Assembly: GCF_002382885.1 (NCBI RefSeq) | Contig: NZ_NWVL01000013.1 | Span: 1 to 64,000, forward strand | Length of the DNA stretch: 64,000 nt | DNA from: Streptomyces sp. WZ.A104 | GTDB taxonomy: Bacteria > Actinomycetota > Actinomycetes > Streptomycetales > Streptomycetaceae | Reading direction: 5' to 3' | Part shown: positions 18,016 to 27,220 of the stretch, piece after piece | Layout of the letters: each line of letters starts with the position of its first letter | Numbering within the stretch: the first letter of the stretch is position 1 | Position numbers and translations under genes: made by a program | The notes under the pieces: model-generated | Database searches by the model: none | The model's input: the letters and a program-made list of their open reading frames with translations, nothing else | Told to the model about the DNA's origin: nothing

Positions 18016-19425
18016 ATGGCACCCGGTATTCCCGCCGCCATGGAACGACCGCACTTCATCGGCATCGGCGGCGCCGGAATGTCGGGCATCGCGAAGATCC
18101 TCGCCCAGCGGGGTGCGAAGGTGGCGGGCAGTGACGCCAAGGAGTCCGCCACCGCCGAATCGCTGCGGGCGCTGGGGGCGACCGTGCACATCGGGCACGC
18201 GGCGGACCATCTGGCCGACGACGCGTCCTGCGTGGTCGTCTCCAGCGCCATCCGCGCGGACAACCCCGAGCTGCTGCGCGCCAACGAGCTGTCCGTCCCC
18301 GTGGTGCACCGCTCGGACGCGCTGGCCTCCCTGATGAACGGCCTGCGCGCCATCGCGGTGGCGGGCACCCACGGCAAGACCACGACGACGTCGATGCTGG
18401 CCGTCGCCCTCTCCTCGCTGAGCCTGGCCCCCTCGTACGCCATCGGCGGCGACCTGGAGGGCCCCGGCACCAACGCCACCCACGGCGAGGGGGACATCTT
18501 CGTCGCGGAGGCGGACGAGAGCGACCGCAGCTTCCAGAAGTACGACCCCGAGGTCGCGATCGTCCTCAACGTCGAGCTGGACCACCACGCGAACTACGCC
18601 TCGATGGACGAGATCTACGACTCCTTCGAGACGTTCGTCGGCAAGGTCGTCCCCGGCGGCACCCTGGTCGTCTCCGCCGACCAGCCCGGCGCGGTAGAGC
18701 TGACCCGCCGGGTCCGCGACCTCTCCGACGTCAAGGTCGTCACCTACGGCTCCGCCGAGGACGCCGACGTCCGTGTCCACAAGGTCACCCCGCGCGGTCT
18801 GACCAGCGAGGTCACGGTCCTGCTCAACGGGAAGTTCCTCACCTTCACCGTCTCCGTCCCCGGCAGCCACTACGCCCACAACGCGGTCGCCGCCCTCGCC
18901 GCAGGCGTCGCCCTCGGCATCCCGGCACACAACCTGGCCTCGGCCCTCGGCACCTACACCGGGGTCAAGCGCCGCCTCCAGCTCAAGGGCGAGGCGGCGG
19001 GCGTGCAGGTCATCGACTCCTACGCACACCACCCCACCGAGATGACCGCCGACCTGGAGGCCATGCGCGGCGCGGCCGCCGAGGCCCGCCTCTTGGTCGT
19101 CTTCCAGCCCCACCTGTTCTCCCGCACCCAGGAGCTGGGCGCCGAGATGGGCCAGGCCCTCGCCCTGGCCGACGCCTCCGTGGTCCTGGACATCTACCCG
19201 GCCCGCGAGGACCCGATCCCCGGCATCACCAGTGCCCTGATCATCGACGCGGCGAAGGCGGCGGGCGCCGAGGTCACCGCCGTCCACGACCAGGCCGACG
19301 TCCCGGCCGCCGTCGCGGGAATGGCGAAGCCCGGCGATCTCGTTCTCACCATGGGAGCGGGCGACGTCACCGACCTCGGCCCGCGCATCCTGGACCACCT
19401 GTCCAGCGATCACCTGTCGAGCTGA
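18016..19425 (+). CDS. murC: UDP-N-acetylmuramate-L-alanine ligase
   Basis: A 469-residue Mur ligase that adds L-alanine to UDP-MurNAc in the cytoplasm, the first committed peptide step of peptidoglycan synthesis. It has the N-terminal Rossmann domain (HFIGIGGAGMSGIAKIL). The ATP loop is AGTHGKTTTT near residues 117-126. The central block is EADESDRSF with NVELDHHANY, and the C-terminal domain has IDSYAHHPTE and FQPHLFSRTQELG. The ribosome site is GGAGG nine bases before ATG. The last codons carry a small duplication (HLSSDHLSS). The long minus-strand open frame across it is a GC-bias shadow. msrB follows in 10 bp. Confidence 0.97.
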   Translation: MAPGIPAAMERPHFIGIGGAGMSGIAKILAQRGAKVAGSDAKESATAESLRALGATVHIGHAADHLADDASCVVVSSAIRADNPELLRANELSVPVVHRSDALASLMNGLRAIAVAGTHGKTTTTSMLAVALSSLSLAPSYAIGGDLEGPGTNATHGEGDIFVAEADESDRSFQKYDPEVAIVLNVELDHHANYASMDEIYDSFETFVGKVVPGGTLVVSADQPGAVELTRRVRDLSDVKVVTYGSAEDADVRVHKVTPRGLTSEVTVLLNGKFLTFTVSVPGSHYAHNAVAALAAGVALGIPAHNLASALGTYTGVKRRLQLKGEAAGVQVIDSYAHHPTEMTADLEAMRGAAAEARLLVVFQPHLFSRTQELGAEMGQALALADASVVLDIYPAREDPIPGITSALIIDAAKAAGAEVTAVHDQADVPAAVAGMAKPGDLVLTMGAGDVTDLGPRILDHLSSDHLSS

Positions 19426-19435
19426 GGAGCGGGAC

Positions 19436-19843
19436 GTGTCGTACGACGTCGAGAAGCCGGACGAGCAGTGGCGGGCGGAGCTGACCCCCGCCGAATACGC
19501 GGTACTGCGCCAGGCCGGCACCGAACCCGCGTTCAAGGGCGAGTACACCGACACCAGGACGGCGGGCGTCTACTCCTGCCGGGCCTGCGGGGCGGAGCTG
19601 TTCCGCTCCGACACCAAGTTCGAGTCACACTGCGGCTGGCCGTCCTTCTACGACCCGAAGGACACGGACGCGGTCGAGCTGATCGACGACCGCAGCCACG
19701 GCATGGTCCGCACCGAGGTCCGCTGCGCCCGCTGCGGCTCGCACCTGGGCCACGTCTTCGAGGGCGAGGGCTACCCGACCCCCACGGACCAGCGGTACTG
19801 CATCAACTCGATCTCGCTGAGGCTGGCGCCGGACGAGAGCTGA
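19436..19843 (+). CDS. msrB: Peptide-methionine (R)-S-oxide reductase
   Basis: A 135-residue MsrB that repairs R-methionine sulfoxide in proteins. Two CxxC zinc pairs (SCRACGAE and RCARCGSH) and the catalytic cysteine C122 in QRYCINSISL are present, along with CGWPSFYD and GHVFEGEGYPTP. The GTG start has GAGGAGCGGG upstream, and only 10 bp separate it from murC, so the two are probably co-transcribed. Confidence 0.96.
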   Translation: MSYDVEKPDEQWRAELTPAEYAVLRQAGTEPAFKGEYTDTRTAGVYSCRACGAELFRSDTKFESHCGWPSFYDPKDTDAVELIDDRSHGMVRTEVRCARCGSHLGHVFEGEGYPTPTDQRYCINSISLRLAPDES

Positions 19844-20569
19844 GGCCCGAGGCCGCACGGAAGCGGCCAACCGACACTATCGCCTGAGCTGCACTGATGA
19901 ACCCCACCAGATGTGATCGTTCCCGGCTCGGACAAGATCAGTTCCCAGATGAGATCGACGTCGCGGAGTTCCGCGAGGTCGCGCTGCCGATCTCCAGCGC
20001 CCCGGTGAACTTGCGGACCTTGTCCTTGAGTGCGGCCAAGTCGTCCAGGTGGCGGCCGCGACGGTTTCGCAGGCGCGGGGCCTTTCAAGGGTGCCTTCGG
20101 GGGAGCGGTGCCGCCCGCTTGTGCCCGCCCCGGAGAGAGGCATAGTCGACGACGGTTCACCTTGTCCGACTCGAGAGCGTCGACGCCGAGCCGGTTTGTG
20201 GCCTGTCGTCATGCAGGCGTCGGGCCAGAGGGCTGTCAGGGTCCGAGCTCGGGGCGTTGCGCGGATTTCGGTGCGGGCTGGATCTCTTCCTGGGCTCTGT
20301 GCAGGGCTGCGCCCTTTCGATGAGGATGATTTCGTATTTCAGGCCAGCCTCGGCTTCCGATGGCGCTTGCCGTGGCGCCGGTCACGGCGTCCAGACCCGC
20401 AACGCGCGTCCCGGCGTGGCGGGAGTCCCTCGACAACGCGCCGAGCTACCGAGGCCATAGGACACAGAAGGCAGGATGTGAGATAGCCACGCGGAGCCTG
20501 CTTGCTTGACGCTTACACCACAAGAGCCCGAGCCGGCCGATCCATGCCGCGGCCTGCCCGGCAGACACG
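19844..20569. other. No recognisable gene; possible decayed coding DNA
   Basis: This 0.7-kb stretch has several short open frames on both strands but none with a ribosome site, consistent codon bias and a known domain. A minus-strand segment (about 19930-20070) reads RHLDDLAALKDKVRKF, which looks protein-like yet stops quickly. Another (20170-20345) reads GLKYEIILIE. These could be broken pieces of lost genes. I could not assign them. Confidence 0.4.
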
Positions 20570-21112
20570 TCAGACTCGACCCAGAGGCCGGAACGGCCCC
20601 CTGGGAAGCTCCGCTTCTATCGTGTCGCCCGGGCGTACCGCGCCGCCCTCTATCACGATGCTCATGATTCCTGCCTTGCGTACGACATTCCCGGTTTCGT
20701 CACGGCCGACGACACGCTTGAGCAGCCCCTCCTGGAAGGTGTCGATCTGCAGGCAGGGATTGCGCAGGCCGGTCACTTCCAGCACTGCATCGCCGCCGAT
20801 TCGCAGCAGTGTGCCGACCGGCAGGCCGAGCAGTTCGATACCGCTGGTGGTGATGTTCTCGCCGAGGCCGCCGGGCATGACCTTGAATCCTGCCGCGCCG
20901 AGTTCGGCGAAGAGCTCTTCATGGATGAGGTGCACTTGGCGCAGGTTCGGCTGGGTGGGGTCCTGTGCGACTCGAGAGCGGTGCTTGACCGTGACTCCGG
21001 CATGGACGTCGCCCTCCACACCGAGCCCCGCGAGCAGCGTGATGCTGTCCCGGTTCGGCTTGGTGAATGTGTGCTCGCCGTTGCTGCTGACGGCCGTAAC
21101 TATCCCGCTCAC
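20570..21112 (-). CDS. MOSC-domain protein
   Basis: A 180-residue single MOSC domain of the YiiM kind: VEGDVHAGVTVKHRSRVA, RQVHLIHEELFAELGAAGF, MPGGLGENITTSGIELLGLPVGTLLRIGG, VTGLRNPCLQIDTF (conserved cysteine) and GIMSIVIEGGAVRPGDTIE. MOSC proteins handle sulfur carried by the molybdenum cofactor or reduce N-hydroxylated bases; which applies here is unknown. The start is a GTG. It is divergent from the MocR operon with about 290 bp between. Confidence 0.9.
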   Translation of the reverse strand: MSGIVTAVSSNGEHTFTKPNRDSITLLAGLGVEGDVHAGVTVKHRSRVAQDPTQPNLRQVHLIHEELFAELGAAGFKVMPGGLGENITTSGIELLGLPVGTLLRIGGDAVLEVTGLRNPCLQIDTFQEGLLKRVVGRDETGNVVRKAGIMSIVIEGGAVRPGDTIEAELPRGPFRPLGRV

Positions 21113-21349
21113 TCTCCGGGGCCCCTTCCTCCATGTCGGTGATCAGCCACGACCCTAGCCCTCGGACTTCACGACGCAGCAGCCCCGGTCCATCGCGGGT
21201 GAGGCTGCAGCCGTCAGCAGTTCCTTGGTCGGGCTGCCGATGCCGTGACTGCGGGCCGGCGCGGGGAGTTGTCGAGGCTCCGCTCGAGAGACCGACCGCA
21301 GGAGCCCTTGTGGGCGAGTTGGCGTCTCCACCATCCATACTCTATCTTC

Positions 21350-21377
21350 GGCATAGGACAATGTTTGGCATAGGACA
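21350..21377 (+). promoter_or_regulatory. Direct-repeat operator candidate upstream of the MocR gene
   Basis: GGCATAGGACA occurs at 21350-21360 and again at 21367-21377, an exact 11-bp repeat with a 17-bp period, ending 29 bp before the MocR start. MocR-type regulators such as PdxR are known to bind direct repeats near their own promoter, so this is a likely autoregulatory site. That is inference. Confidence 0.5.
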
Positions 21378-21406
21378 TATTAACGATCGTGGGCAGGGGT
21401 GATCGC

Positions 21407-22726
21407 GTGGGTATCAAGGGGACCACCGCGGCTGAGATCGCGGGGAGCGTGCGGGACCAGGTCGCTTCGGGTGAGCTGGTGCCGCAGATGAGTCTGCCCC
21501 CGGTGCGCGTGCTCGCAGCTGAGCTGGGGGTCAACCGGAACACGGTTGCCCTCGCCTACCGGCGGCTCGTCGAGGCGGGGGTGGCCGAGACGCGGGGCCG
21601 CGGTGGCACGGTGGTCGCGGCGGTACCGCAGCTCGCGCGCGAAGGCGTCGGCATGTCCGGCGACTGCATCGACCTGGCCAGCGGCAACCCCGACCCGAGC
21701 CTGTTGCCCGACATCCTGGCCGCCGCCCGGCGCGGAGACTACAGCCAGCCGCTGTACGGTGTGCCGGCCATCGACACCGGGCTGGACGCCTGGGCCCGTG
21801 CCGACTTCGCCGAGGACATAGATCATTCGTTCCGCACACTGGTGACCTCTGGAGCCGTGGATGCCACCGAGCGGCTCCTGAACGCTCACCTCACCCGTGG
21901 GGACCTGGTGGCGATCGAGGACCCCTGCTTCCTGGCAAGCATCGGCACCATGCGACTGAACGGCTACCGCTCGGCACCAGTGGGGGTGGACGGCGCCGGC
22001 ATGCGCCCCGACGCTCTGCGGGCCGCCCTGAAGGCCGGTGCCCGCGCGGTCATCTGCACACCCCGCGCCCACAACCCGACCGGCGCGAGTCTCACCGAGG
22101 AACGGGCAGCCGACCTGCGGGCAATCCTGTCGGAGCACCCCCAGGTCCTCGTGATCGAGGACGACCACTTCTCAGCGGTCTCCGCCCGGCCGTACCACCG
22201 GATCACACCACCGGGCAGCTCACGCTGGGCACTGGTGCGGTCCGTGTCCAAGTTCCTCGGACCGGATCTGCGTCTCGCGCTCGTTGCCGCCGACGCCGAG
22301 ACCACCGCGCGCCTGGAGGCGCGGTTGAGTGCCGGCACCACCTGGGTCAGCCGCCTGCTGCAACACGCCGCCCGTCAACTGCTGCTCGATCCGAGCGTCC
22401 ACGAACTCCATGAACGGGCCCGTGAGGTCTACGCCCGGCGCAGCGGCCTGCTCGTCGAGCGGCTGCACGCCCATGGCATCGAGGTCCCGCACCGTCCGGA
22501 CGGGCTGAACGTCTGGGTCGAACTCGACGTCGACGGCAGGGCCGCAGTCAAGGCTCTGGCACATCGAGGCTGGGCGGTTCGCCCGGGTCGCCTCTTCGCA
22601 CCGGACCCGGCCGCCCACCGGGGCGCGATCCGGGTCACCACCGCAACCATCACCGAGTCGCAGGCCGGGGCGTTCGCCGCCGAACTCGCCGCGGTCGTCG
22701 CGGAACTGCGCGCGACGACCGACTGA
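21407..22726 (+). CDS. MocR-type regulator (GntR HTH fused to aminotransferase fold)
   Basis: A 439-residue PLP-dependent transcription factor. Residues 1-70 are a GntR winged helix (VRDQVASGELVPQMSLPPVRVLAAELGVNRNTVALAYRRLVEAG). The rest is a class I aminotransferase domain (YGVPAIDTGLDAW, TSGAVDATERLL, HNPTGASLT, VIEDDHF, VRSVSKFLGPDLRLALV, with the PLP lysine in SVSKF). GTG 21407 with AGGGGTGATC is preferred over GTG 21389. It precedes an aldolase and an exporter on the same strand and probably controls them, sensing PLP or an amino compound. Confidence 0.9.
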   Translation: MGIKGTTAAEIAGSVRDQVASGELVPQMSLPPVRVLAAELGVNRNTVALAYRRLVEAGVAETRGRGGTVVAAVPQLAREGVGMSGDCIDLASGNPDPSLLPDILAAARRGDYSQPLYGVPAIDTGLDAWARADFAEDIDHSFRTLVTSGAVDATERLLNAHLTRGDLVAIEDPCFLASIGTMRLNGYRSAPVGVDGAGMRPDALRAALKAGARAVICTPRAHNPTGASLTEERAADLRAILSEHPQVLVIEDDHFSAVSARPYHRITPPGSSRWALVRSVSKFLGPDLRLALVAADAETTARLEARLSAGTTWVSRLLQHAARQLLLDPSVHELHERAREVYARRSGLLVERLHAHGIEVPHRPDGLNVWVELDVDGRAAVKALAHRGWAVRPGRLFAPDPAAHRGAIRVTTATITESQAGAFAAELAAVVAELRATTD

Positions 22727-22760
22727 CCAACACCCTTCCCACCCGCCACGAGGAGTCATC

Positions 22761-23654
22761 GTGTTCCACGGCCTGAGCGCCTTCCCTCTCACCCCCACCA
22801 GCGAGCAGCGCATCGACACCGCGGCGTACACCGCGCTCGTCACCCGTCTCGCCGCCACGGGGGTGGACTCCATCGGCGCGCTCGGCTCCACCGGCAGCTA
22901 CGCCTACCTCACCCGAGAGCAGCGCGCTCACGCAGCGCAGATCGCGGTCGAGGCCGCCGACGGGGTACCCGTCATCGTCGGCATCGGCGCGCTGCGCACC
23001 TCGCACGTGCTTCAGCTGGCCGAGGACGCGCAGAAGGCCGGCGCCTCCGCGGTGCTGCTCGCCCCGATGACGTATCAGCCGCTGACCGAGGAGGAGGTGT
23101 TCGGGCTCTACGAGGACGTCACGCGCGAGCTTTCCGTACCGTTGTGCGTGTACGACAACCCCGCCACCACGCACGTTCACTTCACGGACGAACTGCACGG
23201 CCGCATCGCGCAGTTGCCGAACGTCGCCTCGATCAAGATCCCCAGCGTGCCCGACGATCCGTCCGCGGCCGAGCTCCGCGTCGACACGCTGCGCGCGCTG
23301 ATACCCGACACCGTGACCATCGGGATAAGCGGCGACTGGATGGCCGCCCGCGGCCTGACCGCCGGGTGCGACGTCTGGTACTCGGTCATCGGCGGCACCT
23401 TCCCGCAGACCGCCCTCGCCCTCACCCGCGCCGCACAGGCCGGACACGCAGGCACGGCTGCGGAGCTGTCCGAAGGCCTCGAACCGCTGTGGGCCCTGTT
23501 CCGGCATCACGGCAGCCTGCGCGTCATGTCCGCCGCCGCCTCCCACCTCGGCCTGACGGAGGCACCGAACCTGCCGCGCCCCCTGCGGGCACTGGAGGAG
23601 ACCGCACGCCGCGAGGTCGCCGCCGCACTGGACGCCCTCCAGCTCACCTTCTGA
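22761..23654 (+). CDS. DapA/NanA-family (dihydrodipicolinate synthase-like) aldolase
   Basis: A 297-residue class I aldolase with the DHDPS barrel. GALGSTGSYAYLT replaces the usual GTTGE loop, CVYDNPATT gives the tyrosine (131), and SIKIPS gives the Schiff-base lysine (159). Family members condense or split pyruvate with an aldehyde. Loss of the threonine-glutamate in the GTTGE loop argues against true DapA activity. The GTG start has GAGGAG upstream. It sits 34 bp after the MocR gene and 11 bp before the MFS gene, so the three form one operon. Confidence 0.88.
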   Translation: MFHGLSAFPLTPTSEQRIDTAAYTALVTRLAATGVDSIGALGSTGSYAYLTREQRAHAAQIAVEAADGVPVIVGIGALRTSHVLQLAEDAQKAGASAVLLAPMTYQPLTEEEVFGLYEDVTRELSVPLCVYDNPATTHVHFTDELHGRIAQLPNVASIKIPSVPDDPSAAELRVDTLRALIPDTVTIGISGDWMAARGLTAGCDVWYSVIGGTFPQTALALTRAAQAGHAGTAAELSEGLEPLWALFRHHGSLRVMSAAASHLGLTEAPNLPRPLRALEETARREVAAALDALQLTF

Positions 23655-23665
23655 ACACGAACACC

Positions 23666-24919
23666 ATGAGCCAACAGCACACAGCAGCCACGCCGAGAAA
23701 AGCGAAAGCCCCACCCCCGCCCGGACAGGGCAGGGGCGGCCTGGCGCGCTACGTCATCGCCGCGGCCCTCGCCCGTACCGCCGACGGCGGCGCCGTGGTC
23801 GCCGTCGTTCTGCTCGTCACCTCGTCCGGTGGCTCCGGAACGCTCGCCGGGGTACTCGGTGCGTGCATCACCGCCCCGCACCTGGTCGGTCCCTTCGTCG
23901 CCCGGTCGCTGGACCTCGCCCAAGACGGCCGGAAGGTCATCGCGGCGGCCTGCCTGCTGTACGCCACCGCGCTGACCGCGGGAGTACTGACCTACGGTCA
24001 CGTCCCCGCCGTGCTGACCGGGCTCCTGCTCGCCACAGCGGGCACATGCGGTTCGTTGCTGACCGGCGGCATCAGCAGCCGACTGCCCGCCATCGTCGGA
24101 CCGCGACTGCGCACACAGCGACGGGCCCAGGGCTGGGACGTGGCCACCTACGGCATCGGCGGCACCGTAGGCCCCTCCCTGGTAGCCGCCCTGTCAGGGT
24201 GGGCGACACCCACTGCGGCGGCTCTCACACTCGCGGCGGTGGCGGCCACGGCGGCAGGCGGCGTCCTGCTCCTGCCGTTCACCGCCCCGTCCCACACCGG
24301 CGACAGAACTACGATCCTCAAGCCGGGAGCAACTCTCGCGCTGATAGCCCGCACCGGCCATCTTCGGCGCACCGTGTACCTGACGATGATCGTCGCCCTG
24401 AGCGTCGCCGCACTGCCCGTCACCGCAGTCCACACAACGAAAACCCTCGGCGTCGAACCGGCCACCGCGGCCGTACTGACCGCGGCCTACGGCCTCGGTA
24501 ATCTCACCGGGTCCATAGCCGTCATGATCTTCCCCCTCACCGGTCATCCGGACCGGCTGATGCGCCGCCTCGCCCTGGGCGTCGCCGCCGGCCTCCTCAC
24601 CGCCGCCGCGAGCCCCACCTTCACGGCGACGATCGCGGCCTACGCGCTCACCGGAATCCTCAACTCCTGTTTCTTCGCCTCCACCCTCGCCGCCCGCACG
24701 GAGTACGCACCGCGCGGCGCGCGAAGCCAGGTCTTCATCTGGGTCGCGGCACTGAAGATCACGTCCGGATCCGCCGGAACGGCGTTGGCCGGCTCCCTGA
24801 CTGGCGCGAACGTCAGACTGCCGCTCCTCGTCGGCCTCCTGGCCGTCTCTGCCGCAGTCGCCGTCGCAACAGTTGAGGCGCGCTTCACCAAGGCCGCTGA
24901 GAAGTACCCGTGTTTGTGA
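23666..24919 (+). CDS. MFS transporter
   Basis: A 417-residue transporter with about 12 hydrophobic segments and a cytoplasmic N-terminal tail rich in proline and lysine. The first half has VIAAALARTADGGAVVAVVLLV; the second half has TAVLTAAYGLGNLTGSIAVMI. There is no drug-class signature that fixes its substrate. Being last in the MocR-aldolase operon suggests export of that pathway's product or uptake of its substrate. It ends with KYPCL. Confidence 0.85.
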   Translation: MSQQHTAATPRKAKAPPPPGQGRGGLARYVIAAALARTADGGAVVAVVLLVTSSGGSGTLAGVLGACITAPHLVGPFVARSLDLAQDGRKVIAAACLLYATALTAGVLTYGHVPAVLTGLLLATAGTCGSLLTGGISSRLPAIVGPRLRTQRRAQGWDVATYGIGGTVGPSLVAALSGWATPTAAALTLAAVAATAAGGVLLLPFTAPSHTGDRTTILKPGATLALIARTGHLRRTVYLTMIVALSVAALPVTAVHTTKTLGVEPATAAVLTAAYGLGNLTGSIAVMIFPLTGHPDRLMRRLALGVAAGLLTAAASPTFTATIAAYALTGILNSCFFASTLAARTEYAPRGARSQVFIWVAALKITSGSAGTALAGSLTGANVRLPLLVGLLAVSAAVAVATVEARFTKAAEKYPCL

Positions 24920-25480
24920 CGAACGCACCGTCCCGGCATGGGCGATCGTGGCCCCCGGATCCGTTCCCAGCGGCTCCGGGGTGAGGCCCTTGGCCCTTGA
25001 GCACCCCTTCAATCTCACCGTATGACCAGCTCAAGCAACCGCACACCAGGCACCGCCCCCTTGGCGAAGGACATAGCGACCTTCCCGGCCAAGACCTGTT
25101 CCCCGCACAGCAATCTGCCGGTCGGCCGGGGCCCGTCCTCTGGTCTGGGGGACGAGCCGCTGGAATGTCCCCTGGTCGGCGGTGAACCCGGACGTCAGGC
25201 GGTGCGGCCGACGGGGCATTCGCATCGGCCGGCCACGGATCAGCCGGGACAGGCACCTGGCAGCGGTCCGAGGCTTCGCGTCCGGCCGTGGCCGTGGCCG
25301 GGGGCTGACATCCGCCGGCGGACGCCAGCGGTCCGCCGGCACCCCCGAGGCGGCGGCACCCGGCCCAGGGTCCGGCGGACCGTGTGGCGCCGACGCGGCC
25401 ACAGCCGGGCCCAGGGAGTGGCAGCGCGGCTCGCTCGACAGATCCTGTGTGAGCCTGTGGAGCTGGTGTCGAACTGACGG
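24920..25480. other. No recognisable gene
   Basis: About 560 bp between the MFS gene and the secreted-protein gene. Minus-strand frames (for example one reading DQGTFQRLVPQTRG near 25170) look vaguely coding but have no start, ribosome site or recognised domain. I see no clear terminator or repeat. Confidence 0.4.
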
Positions 25481-26029
25481 TCAACTGCCGGTGATCGTCA
25501 GCTCCGAGACCCCGTACGTTGATGTGATGCCCTCAGCTGTCGCACACGCGCCCAGGTCCAGGGCCACACTCGTGATGGTCTCCACTGCGGTGGCTCCCTG
25601 GAACCAGCCACTGGTGATCTCGCCGGTCAGCGTCACCACCGTCTGGCCCTGAACGATGGACACCGTCCGGTTGTAGGAGAAGGTACTGGTGGCTCCTGTC
25701 GACCACGAGATCAGGTCGACTCCGGTGTTGGCCTCCGTCAGGCTGAGGCAGGACAGAGTGGTGGTGGAGGTGAACCCCGTCGAGCCCGTGAAGGTGAAAG
25801 GGCTCACCGTCGCAAGGCAGGGTGCGTGGATGTTCCGTCCCGACCGTGTCAGCGTCTGGGGTGTGTTGGTGAGCCCAGGGTCATACGTCGTGGTCTGACT
25901 GCCTCCGCACACCACCTGGTAGGGGATGACCTGCTCGGCCGCGCCGGCCGACTGCACGGGGAGCAGAACCGCTGCGGCGGTCAGCGCGCCAACGCCGAGA
26001 AGAGCACGAATACGTCTACTTACGGACAT
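25481..26029 (-). CDS. Small secreted beta-rich protein, paralogue A
   Basis: A 182-residue protein with a Sec signal (ALLGVGALTAAAVLLPVQSAGA, cleavage near AGA-AEQ). The mature part is rich in threonine, serine and valine, with four cysteines near VVCGGS, APCLAT, LSCLSL and LGACAT. Hydrophilic strands alternate (TVSIVQGQTVVTLTGEITSG) as in a beta-sandwich. No enzyme motif is seen. It is the divergent paralogue of the protein at 26645-27187, sharing W-S/N-TGA, TG-I/V-TSG and a terminal LTI motif. The function is unknown; a surface or matrix role is only a guess. Confidence 0.75.
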   Translation of the reverse strand: MSVSRRIRALLGVGALTAAAVLLPVQSAGAAEQVIPYQVVCGGSQTTTYDPGLTNTPQTLTRSGRNIHAPCLATVSPFTFTGSTGFTSTTTLSCLSLTEANTGVDLISWSTGATSTFSYNRTVSIVQGQTVVTLTGEITSGWFQGATAVETITSVALDLGACATAEGITSTYGVSELTITGS

Positions 26030-26644
26030 GGATTTCCCTCAGTCGTTTCCAGGAACTCTCCCCACGCACCGCCGGACACAGGAGTGTCATCGAAACGACG
26101 TCACGCCCTGACGGGAGGGTGAGCACCTGTGCAGCGTGACAGCGAGACACTCGTCACGCACAGCCCTATTTCAGGACAAGCGTGGTGAGCTGGGGAGCTG
26201 TTCCTGGGCCCCTGGCGCGAGCTTCGAGGAGCTCGGCCCTGCTTATTCAGGCGAACTGCGGACTTGCTGCCGAGTCCGTCCGGAGGCTCCCGTCCTCCTC
26301 GCGGGGCGGTGCGTAGCCGAGCCGCGGGGTGGAGACGTATCGGGCCCGGCGTGATGCCAAGGCCTCCCAGGACGCCTCTGAGGCCACCGACCGTCACCGT
26401 CGCCACTGTGCGCGTCGGGCCCGGGCTACTGGCTGGCGTGCCGTTGCCTTACACGTCTACTCACAACTGCGCCCTCCCCGACTATGGCACCAAGCGTCAC
26501 CACCTGACCGAGATCGCTGCACACCGGCCCGCGCCGAAGCCCGTCTCGGTGTCCCTTCCGGGTCACCGAGACGGTGACCGGATTGCCGCTAGCTGCGATG
26601 ACCTGCCCGTGGGACCGTCGAGTCCCTAGGAAGGGGGCTCCTCG
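26030..26644. other. Divergent intergenic region between the twin secreted-protein genes
   Basis: Roughly 610 bp with no credible gene. It must hold both promoters. The right end carries GGAAGGGGG as ribosome site for the plus-strand gene. I found no clear inverted repeat. Confidence 0.4.
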
Positions 26645-27187
26645 ATGAAGCGGAATTCTGCCATCGGCTTGTTCAGCGCGCTGGCGCTGGCCGCGGCCAC
26701 GGTAGTAGCGGCAGGCTCACCGGCCCAAGCGGCAGTGGGCGACATCCTGTGCACGACGCCCAGCAACGACTCCTCCAGCTACTCACCGCCCCTGAGCCTG
26801 ACACCTGCCAGCACCACCGTGACCATCACCCGGGATCTCAACACCTGCACCTCGCTGAGCGTGCCCGCCATCAACTCGGCACCCGTCACCGTGAGCCAGG
26901 TGACCATCCCGTCCTACTCATGTCTCACCCTCCTGAACACCGCCCCCACCACCATCAGCTTCACCTGGAACACCGGCGCCACCACCGTCGTCACAGGCAC
27001 CAGGACCGTCAACCTCGCCGCCGCCGTACTCACCACCACGGTCACAGGCACCGTCACCTCCGGCCTCTTCACCGGAGACACCGTCGTCTACCAGCTCGTC
27101 GCCCCCTCCACTGACGTCCTCGCCTGCACCCTCGGCCTGGGAACGGTCTCCCGAATCGACAGCGTCGCCACCCTCACCATCAACTGA
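26645..27187 (+). CDS. Small secreted beta-rich protein, paralogue B
   Basis: A 180-residue secreted protein with signal FSALALAAATVVAAGSPAQA cut before AVGD. The mature chain is about half serine, threonine, valine and alanine, with cysteines in DILCTT, LNTCTS, YSCLTL and LACTLG. These four positions line up with paralogue A. Shared phrases include WNTGATT, TTTVTGTVTSGLFTGDT and LTIN at the end. The ribosome site AGGAAGGGGG is strong. No catalytic residues are evident. Its function is unknown. Confidence 0.78.
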   Translation: MKRNSAIGLFSALALAAATVVAAGSPAQAAVGDILCTTPSNDSSSYSPPLSLTPASTTVTITRDLNTCTSLSVPAINSAPVTVSQVTIPSYSCLTLLNTAPTTISFTWNTGATTVVTGTRTVNLAAAVLTTTVTGTVTSGLFTGDTVVYQLVAPSTDVLACTLGLGTVSRIDSVATLTIN

Positions 27188-27220
27188 GCCCTGCAAGCCA
27201 CCGCCGCACAGGCCGGGCAT

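Noticed and set aside
18010..19554. 514-codon open frame on the minus strand opposite murC
   Set aside because: It lies wholly over murC and has low-complexity Gly/Val/Arg/Asp composition typical of antisense frames in high-GC DNA; murC has full motifs and a ribosome site.
20452..20464. A third copy of the CATAGGACA operator motif about 900 bp upstream of the MocR gene
   Set aside because: Only 9 bases match and it is far from the promoter; a chance match is plausible in a window this long.
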